Assembly (NCBI GenBank): GCA_964059195.1
Contig: CAXKWD010000006.1
Span: forward strand, 176,512,825-176,576,824
DNA length: 64,000 bases
Reading direction: 5' to 3'
Source: Ectobius pallidus
Taxonomy: Eukaryota > Arthropoda > Insecta > Blattodea > Ectobiidae
Shown here: positions 45,005-56,830 of the stretch, piece by piece
Layout: each line of letters starts with the position of its first letter
Numbering within the stretch: the stretch's first letter is position 1
Position numbers and translations under genes: made by a program
Notes under the pieces: generated by a model
Seen by the model: only the letters and a program-made list of their open reading frames with translations
Databases searched by the model: none
Told to the model about the DNA's origin: nothing

Positions 45005-45330
45005 TACCATCATCATACGTAAGCTTTCACGGCTGTAGTCCTTAACAGTTTCCGGGCTGTTATGCCATGGTCCTAGGTTTTTACGACCTGATGTTTCGCT
45101 CACAACTGTGGTGAGCATCCTCAGAGGCTGGAGCGACGTGCTCGTCTAGATGGACGTTGACGGACTGAGCTCTGGTTCTGTGTTCCTCCCATACTTATAC
45201 GCTGGGCATTGTTTGGTGCACCATTATCTCAAATAGTAAACCTTTCGGGTTTCACCAAATAGCTTGTCACCGTAGTTTTCAAAAGCTTGGTTTCTGTCTA
45301 CTACTTGTCTGACCCTTAAAATTTTTCATA
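45005..45330 (-). mobile_element. Penelope-like terminal region with partial hammerhead-like motif
   Basis: On the - strand: CTGAGGA (45118-45124), stem II GCTCAC/GTGAGC with extra U before it, GAAAC, then ACAUCAGGU. Followed by GCCGTGAAAGCTTACG near the end. Stem II is very good, but stem I does not pair here. Confidence 0.5.
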
Positions 45331-45334
45331 AGAG

Positions 45335-47040
45335 AACCTACGTCATCTGGCGGGTGTTGTGTGAAACACCGGGGAGAAGATTGACTATTGGCTGTGTCTG
45401 AGCGCTAAATGTACAAGTTGCCATAGCAACATAAAAGTTTCCCCTCATGCTATCTCTTGCTAGTAGTTCTACAAATGGTCACTGGATGTCTCACTGTTTG
45501 TGGGGACGTGGTGTATAGCAGATAATTTCGTTTTCCCCTTGAATTTTGTACAGAAATTAATGTCATAGATGTCCAATTAAGACATACGTTCCTCTATCCA
45601 TCTAGGGTGCCTTAATCTGTGCTCTGCTTCGTATTCCTCGTCATCTTGTTTTGCTGTCCGATATTTCACCGGTAAAGCATTAGCTTGGATATTATCGAAA
45701 AACTAAGTTACTGAAGCTGGTGAAACACAAAATGAACAATAACATAGCTTTTGAGTCTAAAAACCAGGATCAGACAGATTATCGGTGTTGGTGAACACAT
45801 CCCTAAAACATGACAGCAACCTTCTTGCACTCTTTTTTTTTAACAGTTAATTTGGTAACCACAAATAATTTGTTTACTGGTGAAAATGAAATCGTCGTCA
45901 TCCTAGAAATTTGGTGAAAGATAAAGGTATTTCAGTTCAGTTAACATTTATCTGTGGAATAATAATTAAAGTTAAAAAATACACTTACTGTTCCGCTTAC
46001 TTCACTTTTTCCAGAACTAATTTCAAGGGACAGTTCTCGACCGATGCTTGTGTCATCTGCGTTCATTGTTCTTCTTGCATTGTCATGTTTTGAAAGAACT
46101 CTTGATTGTGATGTAGCAGACCTTATGTTCATGTCATATGTTTGTATTAACATCTTCATTGTGAATGGGCCTTCAGTTTGTATGCTGATATTATATCCTG
46201 CTTGGTGTCTTTGTTTGTTCACATCAAGAAAAGAGTTAACCTCACAGACACAGCCTGAATAAAGCAAGATTAAACCGTGAGGTATCAGTGTTGGTATAGT
46301 GTGTTCTAAATCCACGCTGGCCGTCTGCATCCTTCAGAATTAAAGAGTGACACTGCTCAGACTCATGTGGGATGCATTCTGATTGGTTGTGAAAAATAGT
46401 TCTGTTGGTCTTAAAGGAAGATCATCACTATGGCCTGGATTTGAAGGTTTTAATCTATTTTTCCCCCAGCTTCCTAATTAGAACATTGTAATATATTTTT
46501 CCGTTTCATGCCCCTTGCTTCCGAATATATGAATCTTATAGAACCTAAAAGGGGCTAAATTGGACTGAAGGGTCTAAAAGGGGCTAAAGAGGACTTTTGC
46601 AGAAAAACACGATTTCCAATTATTGCAAAGGGAAATAAATATGTGTGAATTAATGCATTTTAAGAAAAGACGCCATAAAAAAAATTTTGCAGCGTACTGA
46701 TATTAACATTGTATATTTTGCTTTGTCGCTTGTTTTTATAACTCGAAAATGTGCTGCCTCGCTGTTGCAGGAAATGAAACTTGAGCCGTCTGCAATACTT
46801 TGAAATCTGCAACTAATCCGTTGTCATTTCAACTTTCAAATAACAAATTTGTGACACTCGAGTCTACTTATTTTTGTAGACCGGAAGTGAATTGATTGGG
46901 GTATTGAATAATTGTATCATTAAAGGGTAAATATCTCATTTCTTAATCTATTTTTTGAGTGCAATATAAGGAATAGTTACTTCTTTGTTTTGAAAAGAAA
47001 ACTAGGATAAATGTATTTAAAAAAATGATGGAACATATAC
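45335..47040. other. Intergenic stretch, nothing firm
   Basis: A 129-codon frame at 45941-46330 (-) has no recognised motif. 46430-46460 shares GGATTTGAAGGTTTTAA with 26700. Confidence 0.4.
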
Positions 47041-47115
47041 AGTGAAGCAACTATAATATAATAATTACAATTTGAGTTGAACTTAGACACTTATGCTTCA
47101 CTTACCAACTTTTTG

Positions 47116-47157
47116 GTAGAACATGTTTCAAGGACCCTTGTCCCCATCCTCGGCTAC
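47116..47157 (-). ncRNA. Hammerhead-like motif, mirror copy (47.1 kb)
   Basis: Mirror of 47476-47517 in the left arm, with the same stems and the same core change. Confidence 0.55.
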
Positions 47158-47475
47158 GTGTCCAACTGACAAATCCTGCTTTTGAAGGTCATGAAGTGTC
47201 CCTGGTGGTGGTTTTATGAACTTCTTGATGAGGTTCTCATCCTGTGGTATTTCGAAATTCATGAGATTACTATCAAATTTTTGTATGTAGATCCTCTCCC
47301 AGATGTCCAGAACTGTCCAGAACTGGACATCTGGGAGAGGATCTACATACAAAAATTTGATAGTAATCTCATGAATTTCGAAATACCAGAGGATGAGAAC
47401 CTCATCAAGAAGTTCATAAAACCACCACCAGGGACACTTCATGACCTTCAAAAGCAGGATTTGTCAGTTGGACAC

Positions 47476-47517
47476 GTAGCCGAGGATGGGGACAAGGGTC
47501 CTTGAAACATGTTCTAC
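47476..47517 (+). ncRNA. Hammerhead-like motif (47.5 kb, + strand)
   Basis: Stem I GTAG (47476-47479) with CTAC (47514-47517); core CCGAGGA (47480-47486), a C replacing the usual U; stem II GGGGAC/GTCCTT with loop AAGG; GAAA (47504-47507); stem III palindrome ACAUGU; predicted cleavage after GUU. Extra U before stem II. Confidence 0.55.
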
Positions 47518-47569
47518 CAAAAAGTTGGTAAGTGTCTAAGTTCAACTCAAATTGTAATTATTATAGGAT

Positions 47570-48660
47570 AAATGTGTTAAAATTATAATACAATTTTCGG
47601 TGTTAATATTAGTGTTCATTATTATGTTTTATTAAGACGGCTAAAATCATTTGTTTAAAGTCTAAAAAGGCCTATTCCACGAAAACAAAAGAACAAAATA
47701 CCTTTTGTAAAAGCCCTGAAGTCCGGGCCCTAATCATCACCCACGAAATGAGTTTAAACCCCAAAATACACGGGCTTATTGTTGTGGGCATATTTATAGA
47801 TTTAGGACACACTGTACCAGTATAGTTAACACGATACCAGCGAACTCTGAACAATAATAAACAAATACAATCCTCTCAGCTTGCATGGATTGCCATATGT
47901 AATGTATTTAATTTATTTAGACTAGTGTATCATATATATATATATATCTCTACAATGCAAGATTTAAACATACCAAATACTATAATTTAACATTTATTTG
48001 ATGAGAGTGTTGAAATGAAGTGGGACAGTGTATCTCAAACTATAAGTTCAAATTTGTTTTAATCTTTATTTATTTATTTGTAAGTGAAGTGCCAGTTTTT
48101 TTTAATTATTGTCTATTGTCCAACGCACGGATACTGTATTTATTTGTAGTATGTATGGGATTAGATTGTAGTGCTTTTTGAAAGAATTAGAGTGTAAAAC
48201 AGAAATTTACGTTTAAAGGAAGGCAATAGCAGTTTTCATTTGTTTTAATATGTACCTTATGTTGATTATTGTGACGAGACTCGTGCGTCTCTCAGCCTTC
48301 ATTCCAGATTTATTTACTTGCAGGATGTGTCCATGTTTGCCAATCCCATAAAAAAAATATTGAGTTTGTTTTCGTCAGAGTACGAATCCTCAGAACATGA
48401 ATTAATTTTGCTTCAAGACGAGAAACGAAAATTCCACCTAAGAATCTGTTATGTCAAGAATGTAGTTTCTAAATACTTGGAAACTAAATTTAGTTACTTA
48501 AATATTTTAACATCGGTCCTGATATGGACCAATTGCATCTTCAATGTTTTTACAATAAAGAAAATTCCTGCATTCTGATTCGTCGATACACTCCAACCCA
48601 TTTCCTCCAATCACAGAATTTCATTTTCACTCAAAAACATATATAAGCTCTCTCTTCCCT
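47570..48660. other. Intergenic stretch with short unassigned frame
   Basis: The frame at 48318-48578 follows an acceptor-like TTACTTGCAG but shows no family motif. (TA)n at 47934-47947. Confidence 0.35.
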
Positions 48661-48674
48661 TTTTCTACACTCAT

Positions 48675-48720
48675 TTTCCTGAGGAAGGCCGCAGAGATGT
48701 CAGCGACCGAAAGCTTGGAT
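48675..48720 (+). ncRNA. Hammerhead-like motif (48.7 kb)
   Basis: CTGAGGA (48679-48685), extra A, stem II GGCCGC/GCGACC (one mismatch), GAAA (48709-48712), AGCU palindrome as stem III, stem I TTC/GGA with a wobble. A single copy, not in an inverted repeat. Confidence 0.45.
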
Positions 48721-49219
48721 GCAATATATCCTTTTACTCGGCTTATAGCCCGTGAAACCATCATTAGTAATCAACGCTGAGAAAGCCTCAAGGCTTACGT
48801 AAATATTTTAAGTTTATTATTATTAAATTCAAACATTTTTATGTGCTCAAAACATAAGAAATGGTAGTACTTACACTTTTTGCAAATCTGTTGTGCCGTA
48901 GTTGTTATACAACTCAAATAGTCCCGTCTGTCGTACCAGTAGTTAAGGACTCAGCAAAAAATAAATGATGTAAGAGGTATTAGTCGAATTACAGATAACA
49001 AGCCCTTTCGTAAAAAAAGACAGACTGTTTATTTCTCTTTTTAAAATCAAAGCACAATACTGAAACATGTCTAGGCAAAGCTTTAAGGTTCTGTGTTGCG
49101 TTTTGCTTTATAGCTGCCGTTGCGATGCCTAGTAATAATGTAACATAGACCATTGTATTAAAAAAAGTCGAAAATAAAAAACACTTTTATCTCCACTTAT
49201 GTCGTTTTTAAAAAAAAAA

Positions 49220-49258
49220 CTGGACTAGTTTCAGGAGTGTCTCTCCCATCATCAGCTG
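49220..49258 (-). ncRNA. Hammerhead-like motif (49.2 kb)
   Basis: On the - strand: core CTGATGA (exact classical sequence), extra U, stem II GGGAG/CTCCT, GAAA, stem III palindrome ACUAGU, then C. Stem I CAG/CAG pairs at two of three positions. Single copy. Confidence 0.5.
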
Positions 49259-49774
49259 GGGGTCGACGCTTATTCTCTGTCTGTTAGAGTCAGTCAGGAC
49301 AAAGCTATGTGCAGGCAGGTTTTACAAAAATCTTATCAATTACAGTTTTTAGGAAAAAATTGAAATTTATCAAGTGATTTGTATTTTATTTCTATAATTC
49401 AAACATCTGTGTTAGGAATCTCAAAGAGCGGAAGTTTATTCAGATGTGGCCGTGGCTTACAACCACTGGTTCCAGCACATTACGAACACGTAACTGAATG
49501 AGATTTTGAAGCTGAATGTAAGGAGATATGTGATTCATCTCATTATAAAAGTGCTGACATTAATTGAACCCTTGAGCTGGCTGTGTTTATTATCTAACAA
49601 CTGAGTTATCGCCTCGCTCATTGTGTTGACAGTTTACATCAAAGAAGTCGCCGCCGCTTGGCGTAGTTGCCACACTGCATAGTGTTAGAAAAGAGAGCAG
49701 TAAAACACTTGTGACAATGGCATTGAGCAATGAGAGAATTGGCAACACGAATTCAGTCAGCGGTTTCTATTGAG

Positions 49775-51415
49775 TGATATAAATAAAAGAAAGCCGCTGC
49801 TACCTAGCCGTTGCTTATGAGAAGGTTGAGAATCTAGCAACGGCTGGCTGTTTGAAATAAATAAAAAATTTCCCCTCCTTGCATAGCCGCGGCTCAGGCT
49901 ACTGGTAGCAAGTGCTTGGACACCTGCATCCCATACCGCTCGACACATGACAGCTGTGTAAACAAACATGCCACTTGACTGTCTGTGACCGATTTAAAAT
50001 TTAAAGTTCAGTATATAATGTATAAAAGTATTGAATTTAAAGAAAGAAAAGCTACTTTGGGAGAAAGGAAAGAGACAAGAGAGTGTGAACATGTCCTCGT
50101 AGTTTTTACATCTCTAGGCCTAGTATTAAAAGGTCCTGGGTTCAAGCCCCAGTGTCAGAGGAATTTTTATCCTACAGTATTCTCTAGTATTCATGTTTTA
50201 TTAGAAAACCTTGATTTTAGGGCACTAAAAATTATGTTTAGGCTTGTAAATTAATGAATTAAGCATTTAACTAAAACAGTAGACAGATATAATTTTACTT
50301 AATTTTAATAAACAAAAGTTAACATTTACTAATAAGCACATTTCGATATTTTGCTTACTTGTACCGTCATAGAAACGTATTATAGTTTAACATTTTAAAT
50401 AATACTTAACAGAGTAGGCAATTGTCCTAAAATCACAAGTATACTTAGTACCTATTAGGTAAATAATTAGGATATTTTATAATCTTAGCAGTTTTAATAG
50501 TTTGCTCTTGTGCAGACTGTACAACTGAAGAGTCTAAATGCTGGTGCTCTACCCCGTTTCTTTCATTCCCTCCAAGTATTTATGTTTGTTTGAAGAGGGG
50601 GCATAGTCAAATTGATAGCAAGACAAACAAACCCGGATAAGCTTTTAAGGGTGTGAGATTTGTTCAGATCAGCTTATTTTGTCCCACATAAAATAGCTTT
50701 GTAAGAGGATGGAGTTTCCATTTTTATTTCAATATGTTTTGCTATTAGTAAAGAAGGTAGGCCTACATATATATGTAGTTCTTTTATTAATATTTAATTA
50801 TTTTCCATAATTAATTCATAAAATACGTTCGTTTTGAATCTACTTGCTACATAATAGATTTGAAGTTATTTAGTTTACAGCATTACAATTTGAAATAGTG
50901 TTAAAAGAATTATTCACGTTTGAAATATTTTAGTTCATATTGATAACGGTAAAATATGAGAATGTGTTAGACTTATAATGATGTATTATTTCATGATTAT
51001 TATTATTATAATAATAAAGAAAAGTAACAAAGTTAAGTTACACATGTTCTACAATTTTATTGTACAACCGGTTCTTTACATCTGTGCACATCATAATCCT
51101 TACGTTCCTTATAAATTACTCATATTGGTTAAAAAATCACCCCCATGAACCCCGCCAATACGATTAAAAACTTCACTTGAGCAAGCTGAGTCCGCAAATG
51201 AGGTGCCTCAGAAAAAAGCAAGCCGCTGCTACCAACAGACAGCCGCGGCTTAGTTTTATTTATACCAAATCCTAAGCAGCGGCTGAGCTGTCAAGGTCGT
51301 TGAGCAACGGCTAGGCAGGTGGTTGAGGAAGCCGCCTTTTATTTATACCAAACCAAGCAGCTGCTATGAATTAGTGAGTTTTGAGCCGCGGCTTGGTCTT
51401 ATTTATACCACCAAT
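49775..51415. mobile_element. Element with subterminal arrays of a 10-bp palindrome
   Basis: AGC(C/A)(G/A)C(G/T)GCT-like decamers (two copies with one off-consensus base) at 49792, 49806, 49836 and 49885 on the left and 51221, 51241, 51275, 51303, 51356 and 51384 on the right, spaced 14-55 bp and often next to TTTATTTATACC or its inverse. The outermost sequences are inverted (GATATAAATAAAAGAAAGCC / complement of the right end). Interior AT-rich, no transposase. Looks like a transposon with multiple transposase-binding sites; family unknown. Confidence 0.5.
50094..50162 (+). tRNA. tRNA-like sequence, probably pseudogene or SINE head
   Basis: Acceptor-like TCCTC/GAGGA, good T arm CTGGG/CCCAG around TTCAAGC, but no normal D arm or anticodon stem. 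Not a functional tRNA. Confidence 0.3.
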
Positions 51416-51979
51416 TGAGAAAACCTTTTACAATAACAACAAGCATTGTAATATGAGAATAAAGCGAGCCGCCAGTCAACTTTATGAGCGAGGTGATAAT
51501 AGTAGAGTGCATTCTTGTAGGTGTCACTACACTTCAATATGCCACCCTACTGCGCTCTATTTCTTTACCAGCTAATGATCTTTCGAATGCCGCAACCTCC
51601 ATGCTGATAACGCAGGTAGTTTAGTTGCAACTCAGATGGTCGAGGTCAAAGCGTTGAATGATCTTCATTTCATGGTCATCAGTATTTCTTGCTAAACTGA
51701 CGTACAGAATTACAATGGTGGAGCTTTCTCTTGTAACGTGTTGGCTACACTGCAGTACAATGCCTTATGTAAGTAAATTCTGGAATGCGAGTCTGAGGGA
51801 TGTGATCTGACTTGTGAATGTATGTGCATGTACGACATCTGTACTTAATGCAAGAGTATGTTAAAATATTTCTTGAAATTTTCAAACAATAAAGAAAAAA
51901 ATGTTAATGGAATTTGAGTGTTTTTGTCACCCAGTTCTTCATACATGTTGGGAGAACGAGAACAGTGCATTGCGAGAGT

Positions 51980-52390
51980 GTCTGACACACTTACAAAATA
52001 GCAATAAACAATTGCTTAGCAAGCTAAAGGAATATCCATTTTATGGTTCATTGCCGTGCTTACATGAGTCTGCCATTCAACCCTATTCTGTGCTAACTCA
52101 TCCAACCATCCTTCGCAAATCCTACTTCCCTTAAGTCTATCCGAATATTGTCCTCCCACCTACGTCTAGGTCTTCCAAGTGGTCTTTTCCCTTCGGGTAT
52201 CCCAGTCAATACTTTTGAGATATGCCTTTCCACCCCCATGCGCACAACATGTCCAGCCCATTTCATCCACTGTTATATAATTGCCTTTACTATATCTGGT
52301 GAAGAGTACAGGTTATGAAGCTCGTCGTTATGCAGTTTTCATCTCTGTGAGGTCTGAATATTTTTCTAAGCTCCCTGTTTTTGAACACAC
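51980..52390 (-). mobile_element. LINE 3' fragment, best copy
   Basis: The - strand reads WAGHVVRMGVERHISKVLTG then [33 protein letters not shown] and QNRVEW. This is the familiar C-terminal segment of RTE-like and related non-LTR elements. A small further copy is at 52666-52730. Confidence 0.75.
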
Positions 52391-52499
52391 ACTTCCCGAA
52401 GAGCAAGGGACAATGTCTTAACATCCATTTAATATAAGTGATAAGTTAGTCAACGCATTTTATGATTTTTTTTTTATGTACAGTTAGTTTTAAACAAAT

Positions 52500-52665
52500 G
52501 GACCCATAACCATTATTATTATTATGATTACTATTATATTATAATTATATAATGATTATTATTATGAGTATTATTATTATATTATTTATAATATTATTAT
52601 GATTATGATTATTATCATGATTGTTATAATTATTTATCATTATTATTATTATTATTATTACTCAA
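52500..52665. repeat. (ATT/ATTATG)n low-complexity tract
   Basis: Imperfect ATT, GATT and ATA runs. Confidence 0.85.
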
Positions 52666-53434
52666 TAGCAATAGTCAATTCCTAAGCAAGCTAAAGGAAT
52701 TATCTATGTTATGGAACATATTTATGTCTAAGTCAGGTCTGTCTCTCCGTAAGTTTGTCGCAACTTACATTTTAAAACTCTGTTTATCATAATTTGAAGT
52801 TTTTAAACATTTTAATCAATTAAATAGACCTGTTTCCATATGCCGGCATATATTCATGATAAAAGTGCTCAACAGTCCCACAAGAGGGCAGGAGCAGCCA
52901 GTGCTATATAGTGCTGCCATCTGTTGAGTTCGCAGTGAACTCCATTAATCAGAGCAGGCTATGTATTTGTGTTCTGTGGCAGGCACCACTTTTCCAGCAC
53001 TTAGACGCCAGACCCATCAGCTACTTGGGATGTAGGAGTTTACATTTTGCTTCTTGGAATCGGAATGGTCGTTAGCACACTCTTGCTCTCATAGATGAAT
53101 TCGATTGGCTGCTTGTTGGTTTGGTGAAGGTGAGCGCGGTACGGGTGGGCGGAGCTAATGGCCAGTCGCCATGGCAACGCAGAGGAGCAGCTTAGCGATA
53201 CACACGAGTTTTGCCGCATAGCTAAAAATAATACCTATCTATCTAATATGGCAATGTATATTCTTAAAACAATGTAAGAATTCAATATTTGTTATAAGGA
53301 AATATTAGAATTTATTTTGGCTTTTTCAGTCGCTTTCATGGCAGCAAAGATGGAACTATTTTTTATTCCGCTGCGTCGTTAGGTCATAGACTGCCTGCTT
53401 CCCGTAGAGTAGGGATAAGTAGTACACACTCGTT

Positions 53435-55560
53435 TTTATCAGATGGCAGCAGCAATCAGCAATCTTCTCCTGCCATCTGCTGGGAATCTTGAATACTTGC
53501 AACGCAAGCAATTTTCATTGTTTCAAATGGGGATTTGAGCTGATACCAAATGAACTTAACATACTTTCATCGCTTTTATTAAAAATTTCAATTTAAATTA
53601 TTATTTAATATTTTTAGTAAAATATGTTTGAAGTGAATCTTCTTTAGCCGCGGTAGGAGTAAATCGAGAACGAACCCAAACTTGCGATACGAACAAAATC
53701 GTCACGAAATTAGTGGGGCTGTAACGGAACGGAATGCACAGAAAACAATCAACTCATTGATTAGACTTGTCCAAAATTTTAAAAATAAAAAAAAGCAAAA
53801 TTTAAAATCTAAAAATCCAAAATTATAACATCCAAAAATCTAAAATTAAAAAGTTCATAAATTTAAAAAAAATATGGGAGCAGGGGGGGGAAAGGTATCA
53901 GGCATTGAGTGGGGGCTTTTTGCTCCTTCGAGCAAAAATCCAAAATAAAAAAATAAAAAAAACAAAATCTAAAAAAAAAATCAAGGATACAAAGATCCAA
54001 AATTTAGAAATTCAAAGATACAACATTTAAAAATAAAAAAAATAAAAAATTGAAAATCCATAATTTAATCTAAAAATCCAAAATTCAATTAACAAAAATC
54101 CTAACAAATTCTAAAGTCAAAAATTGAAAAATAAAAAATTACCAATAACACAATATTAAAAAAGTCCAACAATCCAAAATTCAAAAATTAAATAATCCAA
54201 AATAGAAAAAAAATTAAAACAAGTTTCACCTCTGTCGCGTGGCGAACCACCCCCGGAAAATTTTTAAATACTATTGAACTAATACAAATCACATTTTAGG
54301 CTATTTTATAATTGAAAACTAGTTAGCAAATGTGTTTACCACTCTAATCCACTGTGGATTCTGCTTCCATGTTGTCGATTTGGTAAAACTTCTGCAAACT
54401 TTTTATGTCTCTACTGACTTCCAGATAATCGCCCTAAAAGAAAAACACATGACTATAATTATTAATACATTCTTTTTTCTTTCCCCGAGAGCTAGGGGAG
54501 AGCGCTACCCCCCCCCCCCCACCCCGTCCACTGGGTATGGGCATCCATGATCCTGGCTGCGCCACTGCTGCATCATTACCAGCGTCCCGCTGTCACAGCG
54601 CGAAGAACAGAAAAGCCCTGAAGAAGTAGTGCTCACTATCCCTAACAGATGGCAGCAGGAAACGGCATTGACTGCTCCTGCCATCTGCTGGGAATCTTGC
54701 GCACTAGCAGCACAAGCAATTTTCATTGTTTCAAATGGGGATTTGAGCAGATACCAAATGAACTCAACATACCTTAATCACTTTTATTTATTATTTCAAT
54801 TTAAATTATTATTTAATATTTTTAGTAAAATATTTTTAAAGTGAAACTTCTTTGGCCGCGGTAGGGGTAAATCGAGAGCTAACCCAAATTTGCGTTACGA
54901 ACAAATTCGTCACAAATTAGTGGGGCTGTAACGGAACGGACTGCACAGAAAACAATCAACTTAATGATTAGGCTTATCCAAAATTTAAAAAATCAAAAAT
55001 TACATAATTAAAAAATCTAAGAATCCAAAAATACAAAATTAAAAAAAAATTACTGAACCTTGGGGGCGGAAGGTATGAGGCATTGAGTGGGGGCTATTGT
55101 TGCTTCGAGCAAGTGGCGTGGTGAGCCCTTCACCATTATAAAAAATCCAAAATTTAGAAAATAAAAAAATCCAAAACTAAAATAAAAAATTGAAAAAAAT
55201 ATAAAAAAACTAAAACAAGTTTCACCTCTGTCGCGTGGCGAACCACCCCCGGAAACTTTTTAAATATTGAACTAATACAAATCCGATTTTAGGCTATTTT
55301 ATACGTAATTGAAAACTAGTTAGCAAATCTGTTTACCAGACTCTAAAACAGGGGTTCTCAACCAGGGGAACCCCCCTTTCCTAATCCACTCTGGATTCTG
55401 CTTCTACGTTGTCGATTTCCAGCAGATGGCAGGAGCAGTCAATGGGATTTCAAATGGGGATTTGAGGCGATACCAAATGAACTTAACATACCTTAATCAC
55501 TTTTATTTATTATTTCAATTTAAATTCTTATTTAATATTTTTTAAGAAAATAAACAATTT
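53435..55560. repeat. Tandemly duplicated block (three units) with A-rich filler
   Basis: Units begin with GATGGCAGCAG or GATGGCAGGAG near 53443, 54648 and 55426. Units 1 and 2 share CAAATGGGGATTTGAGC, GCCGCGGTAGG, GGGGCTGTAACGGAACGG, an AAAATCCAAAATT-like degenerate filler (53770-54220 and 54975-55220) and CACCTCTGTCGCGTGGCGAA. Unit 3 is truncated. Filler length explains the unequal periods. Confidence 0.7.
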
Positions 55561-55819
55561 AAAATATACAGTTCTTGACCAAAAATAAAAGAACATAATT
55601 ATCAAACGTGAATTGATAACATTTTTTCGCAGCATTGTTATCAATGAAATAAAAAAATCATAAAAATCAGTCGAGGAGCCTGTAAATGTGAAACTTCTTG
55701 TGCGTGCTGCCTAAATCTAGGGCACAATGAAAATCTGTATGTCTCCTTATTTGTTTGGAATTAAAATGCAATCCACAAACCTGCAATTAAAAACGCATTA
55801 GAGGTTAACAATCTGATCC

Positions 55820-56290
55820 AGATGCATTAGTAGGAAAATAGTATATTGCGATACAAGTGCCGTAAGGCATGCATACGGATCGAGGAAATAGTTTGAAAAA
55901 ACTCGGCGCGAGCGTCTCGTTTTTTCAAGTTTCCGAGATCCGTTATGCGCTTACGGCACGAGTATTGCATGCTATTTTTTGCACGACGAATATTTATATC
56001 AATTTAATTATATTAATTGTGATATTACCTGAAAATATTATGTATATACATTCTTGAAGAGAGATGTTTATTTCAGAAAGTGATTCGCATTTGTTGTTGT
56101 TTATGGGAACCGAATATTTGTGCTGGGGGCCTTGTCCATAAAGGCTTGTATTATGATGTGTGGCGTAAGTAAATTCATAACAGCACGGAAACTCTTACCG
56201 CACATAGCAACAAGATTGCGCGTGGGAATGTCAACTTACGATCCACGGCAACAACATTCGTAAGTACCACTAATTAGTTAAGGAGTGCAA
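55820..56290 (+). repeat. Unclassified repeat R61, copy 1
   Basis: TTGCGATACAAGTGCCGTAA, ATACGGATCGAGGAA, then a frame with VSEIRYALTARVLHAIFCTT, ending ACTAATTAGTTA. Copies at 56950-57285 and 61378-61830 (-). Confidence 0.55.
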
Positions 56291-56534
56291 AAACTAATTT
56301 ATTCACTTTTCATTACATTTCTGAGACTTTTCAGTTTTACGGACTGAAAATACAGTGCCTGCCACTGAATGTTTATTTGAAATTAAATGTTCTTTCTTCA
56401 TTGCATTCGAGCAGGTGCCCGCGTTTATGAATTCAATCATTTAATAATTTAATAATAATAATAATAATAATGTTTTAATTTTCCTGGCAGAGTTAAGGCC
56501 TTCTCTTCCACTCAACCAGGGTTAAGTCATTTTA

Positions 56535-56830
56535 ATGTGTTCCTTATAGAGGCGATGGAGGTCCAGAGGGTTCCAGAAGGTTATGGCTCCCAGATGTTTG
56601 ACATTCGGCACTTTAAGGTGGTACGGTTGTCAGCCTTACGCACCGGCCGCCTTTACCCCCAGGAGTGTTCCTGGTACTCATTTCTGCTGGAGGCTGAGTC
56701 GACCCCAGGGCCATAGTGCCACAAGAAAGATTAGGCCAATTGAAAAACTCCAACGACCTCATCGGGAATCGAACCTGAGACCTTCCGATTTGTACCGCAG
56801 CGCCTCAACCACTACGCTACGGCGTACCCT
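56535..56830 (-). mobile_element. tRNA-derived SINE, full length
   Basis: 14-bp duplication GTTAAGTCATTTTA (56521-56534, 56831-56844). B box GGTTCGATTCC on the - strand. Same family as 20719-21019. Confidence 0.85.

Larger units (their letters stand above)
47063..47563. mobile_element. Large inverted repeat with Penelope-like protein tail and two hammerhead-like motifs
   Basis: Arms of about 245 bp meet near 47312. Each arm encodes, reading outwards, LDIWERIYIQKFDSNLMNFE, then ENLIKKFIKPPPGTLHD, and right after it a hammerhead-like motif. The mirror open frames at 47128-47451 (-) and 47182-47505 (+) come from this palindrome and are not two genes. Confidence 0.7.

Noticed and set aside
45941..46330. 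129-codon - strand ORF
   Set aside because: No recognisable motif, no splice context and a mirrored + strand frame; treated as chance.
47128..47505. Two 107-codon ORFs on opposite strands
   Set aside because: They are mirror images produced by one palindrome with a Penelope-like tail, not two genes.
48318..48578. 86-codon ORF after an acceptor-like site
   Set aside because: No family resemblance and no donor or promoter context; it lies just upstream of a Penelope-type motif and may be retroelement debris.
53770..55220. CRISPR-like or satellite array
   Set aside because: The A-rich filler has no fixed repeat or spacer length; it is degenerate low-complexity sequence inside a duplicated block.
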